A stretch of 64,000 nucleotides of DNA from DASVTU01 sp036387415 (GCA_036387415.1 DASVTU010000032.1:6004-70003), one strand, 5' to 3'; shown: positions 17,159 to 27,800, numbered from the stretch's first letter. Notes: generated from the letters alone by a model not told the origin. Program-made: numbers and translations.

Positions 17159-17306
17159 AGGCTCTCCTCAAAGTTTTGAAATGAAACGGAAATGATGTGG
17201 ACTGTGGAGAAAACTTATCACAGGTTCACGCACTATCTCTACCCGCATGAACGCAAACATGCGGCTAAGCCGTCAAGCGTCACGCGCCAGCACCGAGTGT
17301 CGGAGT

Positions 17307-17804
17307 CTACCGACTTCTTTCTAGAACCTCTTCGGATGTCAACCCGTAGAGCGGCGGGGTGTGGATGTCGAGCATCGCGAGATAGAGATAAATCTGCCCG
17401 CGGTGATGGATTTCGTGTTCCGTCATCGCGCGTAGCCACTTCCAGACAGTGATGGGCTGTCCGCCCGGATTAGTGCATTTCAACTGCAAGTGGTCGTCGC
17501 CGAGTCTGCTGAAAATCTCCATCGACTCGCCGTGCATCCGTTCGACGTACTCGAAAACTTCCGCGTAGCCGTCGGCCAACTCCGTGCCGTGGCCGGGATA
17601 ACGACTCGGTTTGCATTGAACGTTTTCGGCAAACATGAATCTCTCAGCCGCCGCGAGATGGCGCAGCAAATCGCCCAGAGTAAATTTGCCGGCTTTGTAT
17701 GTCCATTCCAACTTGTCCGGCGGGATGCACCGCGCGACTCGCATGGTTCGACCACGAATCTTTTCAAAATAGTCGAGGAAGGATGCGACCGTCTTGATTT
17801 CCAT
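17307..17804 (-). CDS. DinB-family metal-binding four-helix protein
   Basis: 165 residues. Three His positions characteristic of the DinB/YfiT fold are present: LLRHLAAAERF near residue 50 and TEHEIHHRGQIYLYL near residue 130, in a four-helix-bundle-sized protein. Members are metal-dependent thiol transferases or stress proteins; the substrate here cannot be told. The ATG is 17 bases after the stop of the serine hydrolase gene, so the two are almost certainly one transcript. Confidence 0.85.
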   Translation of the reverse strand: MEIKTVASFLDYFEKIRGRTMRVARCIPPDKLEWTYKAGKFTLGDLLRHLAAAERFMFAENVQCKPSRYPGHGTELADGYAEVFEYVERMHGESMEIFSRLGDDHLQLKCTNPGGQPITVWKWLRAMTEHEIHHRGQIYLYLAMLDIHTPPLYGLTSEEVLERSR

Positions 17805-17821
17805 TTTTTCTCACAGCGGTT

Positions 17822-19903
17822 TTAATTCGCGTAGAGGGCGATGCCCCAGAAATTTACTTCGGGCGGAAGACTATTCCAACGCTCGAATGAATGTGAGTTG
17901 TCGGACTTGTAGTGCAACTTGTACTTGCCTGCGGGCAGATTGACGACGGTATCGACGCCGCGATTCTTTCTCGCGCCGCCCGCGTGGTTTGTTTCCGAAA
18001 GCTTCATCTCCCAAACCGTCTTCGTCGTCTCGACATTTTCAATCCAGCCATAATCATACATCTGCCCGCCGTCTCCTTCGCCGATGGCGAAGATGCGTAC
18101 TCTCTGCTCGCGCGGCAAGTTGAACTCGACCATCTCATTCTTATCATCGACGACGCGCGAAATTTGTGCGATGACGGGCTTCTTCGAGAGTTCGGCGGGC
18201 ATGCTCTTGGCATACGCGGCGGCGAAGACGGCGAACAGACGCGTCGCCTCATCGTTGCGCCCGACGCTCGAATTGATTCGCGCCTGATTCAATAACTGCT
18301 GCGTGAAGAGTTCGCCGTAGCTTTTACCTCTGGCGAGTTTTAATTGCTGCTCTAACTCGGCGGAAGGCGCATTCCAGTTGATTTCCGGCACGGCTTCTCC
18401 GAGCAATTCCGGCAACACGAACGTCTTGAGAAACGCCAAACCGACAGGCGAACTCATCACGTCGCCCGAACCCAAATCCGTCGGGCGACTCAGATTGTCT
18501 GTGTTCGCCATCGCGATAAACGTCAGGTTGCGCTCCGGCACTTTAATGATGAGCGACGAGTTGCTCGTCCAGTATCCGTAATGCCAGATGAGTTTTACGC
18601 CACGGTAGTTCTGCGTAAACCAGCCGAGACCGTAAGGCAACGACTCGCCTCTGGTCGAGACGGCGGGCGTGAAAGCGAGTTGTTGAGTCTCTTTGTTGAG
18701 AAACTTGTTTTGGTCGATGGCGATGTCGTATTTCGCCATGTCGAGCACGGAAGCCATCAGTCCGGCAGACGTGCTGAAGTGTGTCGGATAGGTGTGTCTT
18801 TCGATTTGGGAGGCGTTGTTAAGTCGATAAGGTTTGGCGAGTGTTTTGGCAACGATGTCGAAGCGTGCGCGCTGCTGTTCGGTCACGATGTCGGCATTGA
18901 GTGGAGACTGATGCGCGTGGACGAGTTTCCACGCTCCGTCCTGTCTGTTCCAGACGAAAGAGGTGCGCCAGGGGCCTTCGATGCGCGTGCCGCCGTCGGC
19001 CTGCGCGATGTCTCCCTTGATGATGAATGTCGAGACAGCAGTGTTTCCATAGACGGCTGTTTCAAGATTGTGAACCTGAAAAATTATCTTGAAGCCCGAA
19101 CGATATGCGCCGCGAAGTTCAGCCGTGTTGAGAAAGGCCGAGAGGAATCCGCCTTCAGGTTGGAAGCCGTTTTGTTGAGGCGCGAGGAAGCGTTCGATTT
19201 GGTCAACGTTGCCCGCATTGAAGCCTTCGACGAAACTCGTCAAAGCAGCGCGTACTTCATCTTCGGCTTTGCGGTCTGCGTCGTTAGGCGAACGGAAGGT
19301 AGTCGCCGGAGGCACGTTGGGTGCGCTCTCGTTCATGCCGAGCGGGTCGAGGATGTTGGCAATCAGGAGTTCGGCAAACGACTTGCCCGACGCTTTGCGA
19401 ATCACTTTATCCAACTCCGCGAAACGATTCCCGCTATAACGATATTGCTCGCCGGGATTGCCTTCGGAGGTGTGCGACAGTAGATGCCGGACGCGAATCA
19501 CGCCGTCGCTTTCGAGCGTGATGCCATACTTCGAGACGGGATCGTCAAGTTTCACTTTGCCTTCTTGAACGAGTTGCATGACGATGGTCGAGGCGAAAGT
19601 TTTAGTGAGTGAAGCGAGATGATAGGGCGTGTGTTCGTTGGCCGGAATCTTGGCTTCAACGTCCGCGAAACCGAAGCCGCGCGCCCAGACGACTTTCTGA
19701 TTTTTGACGATGGCAGCCGAGAGCGCAGGAATCTTCAATTCCTGCCGCAGACTTTCGAGTTGGCTTTCCAGACGTGTCAGACGTTGCGCGTCCGTGAGCG
19801 TTTGTGTTGCGGCGGCGCGTTTGATGTCCTGTGCAAAAGTGTCGGACAACAACGCGTTGAAGACGAGCGCGAGGGCAACGACTAGGGATAGACGTGACTT
19901 CAT
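17822..19903 (-). CDS. exported serine beta-lactamase-like hydrolase with inserted NTF2-like domain
   Basis: 693-residue periplasmic hydrolase of the class C beta-lactamase/S12 family. After a signal peptide (SLVVALALVFNALLSDTFAQ) come S98-L-T-K101 (nucleophile SxxK) and YSGN (156-159, in place of YxN). At about residues 213-340 the fold is interrupted by a SnoaL/DUF4440-like segment (ALTSFVEGFNAGNVDQIERF ... GPWRTSFVWNRQDGAWKLVH). The hydrolase then resumes, and WHYGYW supplies the third HxG motif. A C-terminal beta-rich domain (~590-693) may be a separate sandwich. Upstream partner of the DinB gene. Esterase, D-peptidase and beta-lactamase activities are all possible; resistance should not be assumed. 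Confidence 0.85.
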   Translation of the reverse strand: MKSRLSLVVALALVFNALLSDTFAQDIKRAAATQTLTDAQRLTRLESQLESLRQELKIPALSAAIVKNQKVVWARGFGFADVEAKIPANEHTPYHLASLTKTFASTIVMQLVQEGKVKLDDPVSKYGITLESDGVIRVRHLLSHTSEGNPGEQYRYSGNRFAELDKVIRKASGKSFAELLIANILDPLGMNESAPNVPPATTFRSPNDADRKAEDEVRAALTSFVEGFNAGNVDQIERFLAPQQNGFQPEGGFLSAFLNTAELRGAYRSGFKIIFQVHNLETAVYGNTAVSTFIIKGDIAQADGGTRIEGPWRTSFVWNRQDGAWKLVHAHQSPLNADIVTEQQRARFDIVAKTLAKPYRLNNASQIERHTYPTHFSTSAGLMASVLDMAKYDIAIDQNKFLNKETQQLAFTPAVSTRGESLPYGLGWFTQNYRGVKLIWHYGYWTSNSSLIIKVPERNLTFIAMANTDNLSRPTDLGSGDVMSSPVGLAFLKTFVLPELLGEAVPEINWNAPSAELEQQLKLARGKSYGELFTQQLLNQARINSSVGRNDEATRLFAVFAAAYAKSMPAELSKKPVIAQISRVVDDKNEMVEFNLPREQRVRIFAIGEGDGGQMYDYGWIENVETTKTVWEMKLSETNHAGGARKNRGVDTVVNLPAGKYKLHYKSDNSHSFERWNSLPPEVNFWGIALYAN

Positions 19904-20147
19904 TTGCGACTCCTAAAAGTTGAAGAAAGGGGAGACGGATTTTGACCTGCGTGTCCGGCGAGCGGCTCTTATCTTATCATCCGAACGAACTTTTGCAGGA
20001 ACTTGTTTCGCGTTTGAAAGCCCCACCTGCGCGCCGTGCATCTCCGTCGAAGCCGCGCAGAATCGAAGCGTCGCTTCTTGCGTCCGCGCGTGAGGATATG
20101 TAGCATGTCATGCGTTAGATTTCTGACCTTCCAGCGGAGTTTTACTA

Positions 20148-21119
20148 ATGAACATCATTCATCTCAAACGAACAATCTCTCTCTCGATTTTCGCGTTGCT
20201 GCTCATCTGCGCCAACACGCAGAACGCTTCGGCACAACTCGGCGGCCTCGGCGGCCTCGGCGACAAACTCAAAAAGAAAACCCCTGGCCTCTCGTCGTTG
20301 CTCGAAGGCAAGCCGCCCATCACCACCAGTCTCTCCGACGCGACCTTCGGAGATGCTTCCAAAGACGGCACTAATCCGACGGGCATCGCCTCTCTGATGA
20401 CCCTTCAACGGACGCCCAACGGCGGCTTCATATTGAAGTCCGGCAGCTTTGCCATGCAGACGCAGAGCTACTGCCTCAAGGCGGGCACGCACGGCCCCGG
20501 CGGCGGCGACGGCTATCTCTATGCGCCGCCCAAAGGCCCCGCCGAAGACGCCGTGATGACTATTCTTCGTAACTCTGTGCAGCATCCCGAAATCGAGCAG
20601 CAAAAAATTCAACAACTGCTCTGGGCGATTATTGCGCGTGCGAAGTTTGAGAACCTTGCGTCGGAACTCAAAAGCACCGCCACGCGTCTCTTGACGCCGC
20701 GCCAACTCGCCTCGCTCAATCGCAGCGCGCTCGACCTCGTTCCCGGCCCCGCGATGGAGCGCGCACTCGGCGGCGTTCCGGCTCCCGTCCGGCAGGTGAT
20801 GCAAGCCGAGGCGAGTCTGCGGCAGATGCTCACTTCGCCCGGCACTTCGTTTGCCGAGATGGAGCGTGTGGCGGTATTGAGCGGCATCGCTCCGCGCGGC
20901 GAGGGCAGCCGTGAAGTGCCTTCGGGCAGGTGGTCGCTGCATCCAGACGGCTATTACGTCAGGTATCTGCCGAGCGGCTACAGCAGCACGCGCGTCGAGA
21001 TTTGGGTACCGGAGGGAAGCAAGGCGGTCGGCAAGGAGTACGACCCATCGACGCACATCGCCGTTCCGGGTAACACCGCGCGCCAGCGTCTCATCCAATC
21101 TGGTCGCGCGCACCAGTAG
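20148..21119 (+). CDS. exported protein of unknown function
   Basis: 323 residues, not recognised. A signal peptide (residues 1-30, SIFALLLICANTQNASAQ) leads into a Gly/Leu repeat (LGGLGGLGDKLKKK). A conserved-looking central block follows, YCLKAGTHGPGGGDGYLYAP, then helical residues with LLWAIIARAKFENL (about 100-170), a Pro-containing helical region and a small C-terminal beta domain (GRWSLHPDGYYVRYLPSGYS). The start has GGAG 8 bases upstream. It is monocistronic as far as can be seen, with a hairpin about 50 bases past the stop. The conserved aromatic/Gly block looks like a real domain but I cannot name it. Confidence 0.7.
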   Translation: MNIIHLKRTISLSIFALLLICANTQNASAQLGGLGGLGDKLKKKTPGLSSLLEGKPPITTSLSDATFGDASKDGTNPTGIASLMTLQRTPNGGFILKSGSFAMQTQSYCLKAGTHGPGGGDGYLYAPPKGPAEDAVMTILRNSVQHPEIEQQKIQQLLWAIIARAKFENLASELKSTATRLLTPRQLASLNRSALDLVPGPAMERALGGVPAPVRQVMQAEASLRQMLTSPGTSFAEMERVAVLSGIAPRGEGSREVPSGRWSLHPDGYYVRYLPSGYSSTRVEIWVPEGSKAVGKEYDPSTHIAVPGNTARQRLIQSGRAHQ

Positions 21120-21168
21120 CATCGAAAACGTGTAGAGAAGGCGCGTCACGACGCTCTTTTGTCAATTC

Positions 21169-21209
21169 GTACACCTATCGCGCGACAAGCCCACGCGCGA
21201 CAGGTGTAC
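21169..21209. repeat. 16-bp inverted repeat after the exported unknown gene
   Basis: GTACACCTATCGCGCG (21169-21184) pairs with 21194-21209 with one A/C mismatch (a G-U pair on the minus strand); loop of 9. No T tract on either side, so at best a weak terminator or an RNA-stability hairpin. Confidence 0.5.
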
Positions 21210-21315
21210 GGCAACACGTTAGAGTCTGATAACGCCCTGAGTGAATCTGTGGACGGATAATCTGCTATCCTGCACGCAGATGTTAAGTGGGACTGAGGAA
21301 ACAAAGGTAGGCCGA

Positions 21316-22002
21316 ATGAGCGAGCAAGGGACAAAATTGGATTCACGGATTACGTATCCCTGTTATAAATCCTTCGACGAATTCATCGACGTGGAGCGGT
21401 TGAAATCGCTCGATGCGTACATCGCCGAGGGCGTCAAACGCCACATCGAAGCGCAAAACGACCACCAATTCTATACAGGCCCTTTTCTCTTGAACGACTC
21501 AAGCCCCGACAGGCCGGGTTCGAGAATGATTTACCTCGCGCAGTCGCAGCGTCCAGACAGTTACTACGACCTTGATAAAACCGAACTCTGGCAACGCACG
21601 GAAGCCGCCACGGAGTTCGCACGCCTCATGGACTTCATCGACACGCTCCCCTTCAAGGCCACTGGTCGCATGCTCATCATGTACGACCACGTTGCCCGAC
21701 CCGTCTCCGCACACAGAGACCACGACACGCCCGAAGTCTGCCACGAATTCATCTGGTTTCGCACCAATCTTAGCAAGCCCTTCTACATGCTCAACCCCGA
21801 CACCAACGAGAAGCAATACATCGAATCCTACAGCGCATGGTTCGATACCTGTAACCAGTTTCACGGAGCCGACTCGCAACCGGGTCTCTCCTTCAGCATC
21901 CGCGTAGACGGCATCTTCACAGACGAATTCCGCCGACGTATCCCCGTCGCCACCGACAACCCCGCCTCGACACCCGCCCTCTGGGCTTGCCTCTCAAGCT
22001 GA
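21316..22002 (+). CDS. putative Fe(II)/2-oxoglutarate-dependent dioxygenase
   Basis: 228 residues from the ATG at 21316 (AAAGGTAGG just upstream). The longer reading from 21241 adds an unlikely leader. The sequence contains SAHRDHDTPEVCHEFIW (HxD pair), a strand, then NQFHGADSQPGLSFSIRVDG, giving the HxD...H...R order of double-stranded beta-helix iron/2-oxoglutarate oxygenases close to the aspartyl/asparaginyl hydroxylase group. This suggests hydroxylation of a protein side chain or small molecule, but the substrate is unknown. It is not in an evident operon. It ends 311 bases before the convergent secreted-protein gene. Confidence 0.65.
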   Translation: MSEQGTKLDSRITYPCYKSFDEFIDVERLKSLDAYIAEGVKRHIEAQNDHQFYTGPFLLNDSSPDRPGSRMIYLAQSQRPDSYYDLDKTELWQRTEAATEFARLMDFIDTLPFKATGRMLIMYDHVARPVSAHRDHDTPEVCHEFIWFRTNLSKPFYMLNPDTNEKQYIESYSAWFDTCNQFHGADSQPGLSFSIRVDGIFTDEFRRRIPVATDNPASTPALWACLSS

Positions 22003-22313
22003 ACAGATAACCTTTATCAAGCACACCGATTCGGAATCCACATTTCATATCAATCAGCAAGATTTATCTCTCGCTCAGAACGTAAATTTTGGTTATCGGA
22101 CTCGCTGTGTCTTTCGGCAATCAAGAAGAATAGAAGTCTGTGGTATTGAAAGTGCGAGTTTCGAGGGTAAAGACGCGTGGATAGAATTTCCAGCGATGAG
22201 AATTCAAAGGCTGGCGGGCACAAAGCTACGGGAGGGAGAATTTTTGTCCGCCTTCCCGTCGCTTTGTGCCCGCGTGCTCTCCTGCCCAGGAGGAGTCAGG
22301 GGAGAATTGAATT
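22003..22313. other. convergent intergenic region (311 bp)
   Basis: Between the stops of two convergent genes. AT-richer than its surroundings. The only structure seen is the long hairpin at 22214-22273. No gene recognised. Confidence 0.5.
22214..22273. terminator. long hairpin between convergent genes
   Basis: GCGGGCACAAAGC (22214-22226) pairs perfectly with 22261-22273, and the next nine bases (22228-22236) pair with 22251-22259 with one G-U position, giving a ~22-bp arm with a single bulge and a T-containing loop. It lies 41 bases past the stop of the minus-strand gene. There is no strong T tract. Confidence 0.5.
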
Positions 22314-23813
22314 TTACTGTGTGGCGGCGTTGAGGATTGCGGCGGTGGCCTGTTCGACGAGTTGCGAGATGAGATCATCACCATCGGATTTGGCTTTGGC
22401 CTTGAGCGTCTGCGCGGCGACCTGTGTGCTGTCGTTGGCACGTTGGAGTTTGTATTCGAGCGTCAATTCGTCTTTGGCTTTGATGGAAGCGGCGAAGTCT
22501 GCCGCAGTATAAATCGTCGTACGGACGGCGACATCTGCGGCGACAGACGACGCGCCCGTGCCCGTCGGCACGATATCGACGATGGGCGCGGCCTTACGGA
22601 GAAAACCGCCGAAGCCGCCGCCTCCGCCCTTCTTGTGTGCCACGGTGCTGTAGAGAACAAGGTCGCATTCCTTCTGCGTGGCTTCCGTCGCGGCCTGCTG
22701 CGGCACGTGTGCTTCGAGTGCGACGACTTCGATGGTCGGTGCTTTCAGATGGTTAATCAAAGTGTGGCGGACGGCATCGGCCAACGCGGAAGCACTGATG
22801 CCCTCGCCCGCCGCTGTCGCACGCGTTGCCACGACGCCGACGCGTAACACTCCCGCGCGTTTCGCTCCGAGCGTGGCCGCGCTTGCGTCCGCCTGAGATG
22901 CTGCCCGCTGGCGGACGTTGGCGTTGATGCTGCCGCCCGGTCGTGTGTCGCCATCGTTTGCCGCCGTCGCGTCGTTATCATCGTCGTCGTTCGTGGCGTT
23001 TGAACGCGCGTTGGCCGACATCATGGCCGCCGCGCTGTACATCTCCTGTCGGTCTTTCACTTCCCTGTAACCCGCAGGGACATCAAAGAGCGCATCGTCG
23101 AGCACGGCCTTCGAGATTTCCAGAACTTCCTGCGACCATGTGAAACTCGCCTTGCCGTTTTCGTCAAACATCGTGGTGGTGAGGAGGACGGGATAACCCG
23201 TGCGCGCCGTGCCCGTCTGTTTCATGCGGTAGTCGTCGCGGCAACCGTCCGGCCTCGGACGCGCGACGTATGTGGCCGAAGCGTTTTTGTCGGCGCAGTC
23301 GAGCGCAAAGGCCGCGTCGATGTACCAGCCGTCGGTTTCCATGCGGCTACGCGTCTGCTCGCATGCTTCGGGCGATGATTCTGTGACCATCGTGGTTTTG
23401 ATGCGGCGCGCGGTGTAGCCAAACATCTGTTTACGCTCGCCCGTGTCGGTGGCGCTAATGGTTGTCGTCACGATGCCGCCGCGACGCGCCGACGTCGTTG
23501 GAGTCTGCGCGGTCGGCTGGCTCATGTTCTGCGCCGTCGCTTCCGTCTTCTGGTCGAAGGGCGAAACGACGTAGGTCTTGGTCGCATCGCTCAGGTCAAT
23601 CGTTCTTCGCAAATCGCATTGCATAATCGAGACGAGGGCGGGATTGAGCTCGGTGCGCTGGCGTTTGCCTTTGATGTAGACGACGTGTTCGGAACTTTGC
23701 CCCGCCGAAGTGCTTTTCGATTTGATTTTGACATCGGCCTGTGCGACGGCGGCCAACGCCGCGAGGCAAAGCATGACGAGTGCGAGACGGCGTGTGCGGA
23801 GCATGTTGTGCAT
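22314..23813 (-). CDS. exported two-domain protein of unknown function (DUF4412-like N-terminus)
   Basis: 499 residues. A signal peptide ends near AVAQA (about residue 26). The N-terminal half has the pattern of DUF4412-type periplasmic proteins: VVYIKGKRQRTE, TIDLSDATKTYVVSPF and KQMFGYTARRIKTTMV, i.e. strands around a small hydrophobic core, with paired Cys. A low-complexity linker (NATNDDDDNDATAANDGD, near 275-295) leads to a C-terminal alpha/beta domain (RVGVVATRATAAGEGISASA ... CDLVLYSTVAHKKGGGGGFG) that resembles the curli-export or lipoprotein CsgG-like fold in pattern only. A ribosome site AAGGA lies upstream of the first ATG. Function not known. Confidence 0.65.
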   Translation of the reverse strand: MHNMLRTRRLALVMLCLAALAAVAQADVKIKSKSTSAGQSSEHVVYIKGKRQRTELNPALVSIMQCDLRRTIDLSDATKTYVVSPFDQKTEATAQNMSQPTAQTPTTSARRGGIVTTTISATDTGERKQMFGYTARRIKTTMVTESSPEACEQTRSRMETDGWYIDAAFALDCADKNASATYVARPRPDGCRDDYRMKQTGTARTGYPVLLTTTMFDENGKASFTWSQEVLEISKAVLDDALFDVPAGYREVKDRQEMYSAAAMMSANARSNATNDDDDNDATAANDGDTRPGGSINANVRQRAASQADASAATLGAKRAGVLRVGVVATRATAAGEGISASALADAVRHTLINHLKAPTIEVVALEAHVPQQAATEATQKECDLVLYSTVAHKKGGGGGFGGFLRKAAPIVDIVPTGTGASSVAADVAVRTTIYTAADFAASIKAKDELTLEYKLQRANDSTQVAAQTLKAKAKSDGDDLISQLVEQATAAILNAATQ

Positions 23814-24117
23814 GACGTTTGTTTTCCTTGTTTCGCTGTTGATTCGTTGGCGAATCGTGCGGGGCGCGTCGGCGTCCGTGTTGGCGTTCTCGCACGTTTC
23901 GGCTCACACCAACTAACGCGCAATGTGCGATGGAAAAGTATCAACGCCGCGACAAACGACGGTTATTCCGCATCCTTCCGCCTTCTGTTATCCGGCGCCG
24001 ACAGTGCTCGAAAACCGCGCTCCGGCGCGCGGAGTTGAATTGATATAACTCCCGCGCTCAGTTATACTTGGCGCGTAAATATTTTGAAGTTTTGAACCTT
24101 TTTCACTGGTTTCCCCT
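23814..24117. other. divergent intergenic region (304 bp)
   Basis: Separates a minus-strand exported protein from the plus-strand sigma factor. Holds the clear plus-strand promoter at 24040-24068. No minus-strand promoter or gene recognised. Confidence 0.5.
24040..24068 (+). promoter_or_regulatory. sigma70-like promoter of the ECF sigma factor/kinase genes
   Basis: TTGATA (24040-24045), 17-base spacer, TATACT (24063-24068). The predicted transcript start near 24075 leaves about 43 bases to the GTG start at 24118. Confidence 0.55.
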
Positions 24118-24696
24118 GTGCCAACTACATCGCCGCATGAAGTCACACGGTTGCTTATCCAACTAACGGATGGCAACCGCACTGTTTTGGATGAACTGCT
24201 GCCGCTCATCTACCATGAGTTGCGGAGTTTGGCTGCCAACTATCTGCGCCGCGAGCGTCACGGCCACACGCTGCAACCCACCGCGCTCGTCCACGAAGCA
24301 TATTTGCGACTCATCGACCAGACACAGGTCAGATGGCAGAACCGCGCACACTTCTTCGGCGTCGCCGCGCAGATGATGCGCCGCATCCTCGTCGATTACG
24401 CACGCGGCCACGGCGCTAACAAGCGCGGCGGCGAATTTCAGAAACTCTCGCTCGACGAAAACATCGACGTGTCAGGCGAACGCGCCTCCGAACTCGTCGC
24501 GCTCGACGACGCGCTCAACGCGCTCGCCGCGATTGACGAGCAAAAGAGTCGCATCGTCGAACTTCGTTTTTTCGGCGGACTCTCTGTGGAGGAGACGGCG
24601 GAGGTGTTGGGCGTCAGTGCGCCGACGGTCAAACGTCAATGGCGCATGGCGAAGGCGTGGCTCTACGGAGAGGTGAGCGGCGGCAAACAGGAATGA
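24118..24696 (+). CDS. ECF-subfamily RNA polymerase sigma factor (TIGR02999-like)
   Basis: 192 residues, GTG start. Region 2 is visible in LPLIYHELRSLAANYLRRER and LQPTALVHEAYLRLID, followed by FFGVAAQMMRRILVDYARGH. Region 4 is the helix-turn-helix ELRFFGGLSVEETAEVLGVS-APTVKRQW near the C-terminus. This N-terminus and spacing are those of the acidobacterial/planctomycete ECF group commonly paired with Ser/Thr kinases. The kinase gene begins 161 bases downstream on the same strand, so the pair probably forms one regulatory unit in which phosphorylation replaces a classical anti-sigma factor. That is family knowledge, not shown here. Confidence 0.9.
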   Translation: MPTTSPHEVTRLLIQLTDGNRTVLDELLPLIYHELRSLAANYLRRERHGHTLQPTALVHEAYLRLIDQTQVRWQNRAHFFGVAAQMMRRILVDYARGHGANKRGGEFQKLSLDENIDVSGERASELVALDDALNALAAIDEQKSRIVELRFFGGLSVEETAEVLGVSAPTVKRQWRMAKAWLYGEVSGGKQE

Positions 24697-24857
24697 GTTC
24701 GTGAGTCGCCGGCAGTTTGCAATCCGTGGTCGCGCCAAGTCCTCTCGCAGTTGAACGACACGGACTCGAACACTTTTACACCGCTTGTCATTTGCTCGAT
24801 TTCCCGCTTGCTTTTTTTAACTGCTGACCGCTCGCTGCCGACCGATTACTATTTGCT

Positions 24858-27800
24858 ATGACCCCCGAACGCTGGAAGCAAGTCGAAGACGTTTTTCAAT
24901 CCGCGCTTGACCTTCCCCTCGATGAGCGCCAGAAGTTTATCGAACAAGCCTGCGCTGGCGATGCCCGACTCCGCGCCGAGGTCGAATCGCTCATCTCTCA
25001 ATACGAGGAGGCGGGCGACTTCATCGAAGCTCCCGCCATCCACGTCACAGCTTTTCAACAGGCCATCGCCTCGCCTCTCGGCACCACGGAAGTCATGCTC
25101 GACGCGGACGAGATGACGGGTCGGCGTCTCGGCGCGTACAAGATTGTGCGCGAAATCGGGCGCGGCGGCATGGGCACGGTTCATCTAGCCGTCCGCGTCG
25201 ATAGCGAATTCAACAAACGCGTCGCCATCAAACTCGTCAAACGCGGGATGGACACCGATTTCATCCTCCGTCGTTTCCGCAACGAACGACAAATCCTCGC
25301 CTCGCTCGACCATCCCAACATCGCGCGACTCTTAGACGGCGGCACTACAGACGACGGCTTGCCCTACTTCATCATGGAGTACATCGACGGGCAGCCGCTC
25401 TATCGTTACTGCGACAGCCAGAAACTGACCATTCGTGAACGTCTGCGTCTGTTCACGCAAATCTGTAGCGCCGTCCAGTACGCGCACCAGAATCTCGTCA
25501 TCCATCGCGACATCAAACCCGGCAACATCCTCATCTGCCCCGACGGCACTGCCAAACTCCTCGACTTCGGCATAGCCAAACTTCTCAACCCCGAACTAAC
25601 GCCCGATACCATCGCGCCGACGGCGACCGCCATGCGTCTGATGACGCCCGAATATGCCAGTCCCGAACAGGTGCGCGGCGAAACCCCGACGCCCGCCAGC
25701 GACATCTACAGTCTCGGCGTACTGCTCTACGAGCTTCTGACGGGTCATCGTCCGTATCGTTTCAGCAATCGCTCGCCGCAGGAGATTGCGCGCGTCATCT
25801 GCGAGGAGGAGCCGGAGCATCCGAGCCACGCCGTCGGGAGCGAGGACGACATTCTGCCCACCGACGCCGCCGTCAAGGAGTCGAACACGCTCGAATTCAT
25901 CTGCCGCATACGCGGCGGCACGGTCGAAGCCTTGCGCCGCGAACTCGCCGGAGACATCGACAGCATCATTCTCAAGGCGCTCAGAAAGGAACCGGGGCGG
26001 CGTTATGCATCGGTCGAAGCGATGCGCGAAGACATCCTGCGGCATCTCGACGGTCGTCCTATCTCCGCGCCCTTCTTCTTTCCTCCGGCGGCAGCGGCGA
26101 AGCCCTCGACCGGAGAACCCGCCACCTCCGACAAATCAATCGCCGTCCTTCCGCTCAAACTTCTCAACCCGCGCAAGGCCGACGAAACAGGCGACAGTTA
26201 TCTCGGCATCGGTCTCGCCGACGCGCTCATCACGCGCCTGAGCAACGTCCGGCGCTTCACCGTGCGCCCGACCAGTTCCGTCCTCCGCTACAGCGAGGGC
26301 GACGGCAATCCTTTCGCCGCCGGACATGCGTTGAGCGTCAGCTACGTCGTCGATGGCCGCATCCAACGCGCGGGCGACCGCATCCGCGTCACAGTGCAAC
26401 TGCTCGATGTGCACGGCGGCGCGGCGTTGTGGGCGGGTCAGTTCGACGAAAAATACACGGACGTGCTCAGTCTCGAAGACGCCATCTCCGCGCAGATTGC
26501 CGAAGCGATTGTGCCGCATCTGACGGGCGACGAACGCCAACTCCTCGCCAAACGTGCGACGGACAACGCCGAAGCATTTGAAGCCTACCTGCGCGGTCGT
26601 TACCATTGGAGCGCCTTCACCGAAGAGGGATTCGCCAAAGCCATCACCTGCTATTACCGCGCCATCGCGCTCGACCCCACCTACGCCGTCGCTTACACAG
26701 GCATCGCCGATTATTACAACTGGATAGGCATCTACGGCGTGATGCCGCCATCCGAATGCACTGCGGCGGCCAAAGAAGCAGCCTCCAACGCCGTCGAACT
26801 CGACGCTACGCTCGCTGAAGCCTACACCGCGCTCGGCTTCGCTCAACTCACCAACGATTTCCAGTGGCAAGAGGCCGAGCGTCTGCATCTGCGCGCTATC
26901 GAACTCAATCCCAACTACGCCACGGCGCATCTCTGGTACAGTCTTCAACTCTCAATGGAAGGCCGCTTCGACGAAGCCATCCCCGAAGCCCATCGCGCGC
27001 TCGAACTCGACCCGCTCTCGCCCTTCAATCGCCACAACGTCAACTGGTGTTACTACCACGCGCGACGCTTCGACGAGAGCATCGCCGGATACCGCAAACT
27101 CATCGAAGCCGAACCGCGCTACGGCATGGCTCACCTCTCTTTCAGTTGGGTTCTGCGCCACACCGGACACCCGGAGGAAGCCTTGTATGAGTCGCACAAG
27201 GCGGTCGCGATTCTCGGCGATAGCCCGTTCGTTCTCGCCGGACTCGGCGCGTCCTACGCCGTCACTGGCGACGAAGACATGGCGCGTCAAATCCTGCAAA
27301 AGCTCCACGAACTTTCCATCAAGCGATACGTCTCGCCCTATCATCTCGCGCTCGTCCATTGCGCTCTCAGGGAAAAAGAGCGAGCCTTTGAACTGCTCGA
27401 AGAGACATACGAATTGCGCGATTCATGGCTCGTCTGGCTCGGCGTCGAACCGCAGTTCGACCTGCTCCGCGACGACCCGCGCTACACAGACATCCTCCGT
27501 AGAATCAAGCATCCGGCCCTCGACCGCCTCCGACGCGGAGCGGACGGCGCGGCAAACGTCGCCGACACCACGCTCGTCGTTGGTCGAGAGAAACTGTCGA
27601 GCGGCGACGACGTTCACGACGCACAGGCGACCCAACCCAACAACCTCCACGCGGCGACATCCGACATTCCACCCGCCAACATTTCATCCGTCGCGCCCGT
27701 GCATCAGTCTCCTGAGCCCGCAGCGATTCCCTCCCCCGTCTCGACCCTCAAGGCTGCCGCGTCAACGACTCAGGCGGTTGAAGCGAGGCGAACGGACGCG

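Noticed and set aside
17822..19903. Antibiotic-resistance beta-lactamase
   Set aside because: Motifs place it in the broad S12/class C hydrolase family, but length, the inserted domain and the missing YxN triplet argue against assigning resistance.
20145..21149. Minus-strand open frame (334 codons) covering the exported unknown protein
   Set aside because: The plus-strand frame has a signal peptide, ribosome site and sensible composition; the antisense frame is Arg/Ala-rich shadow.
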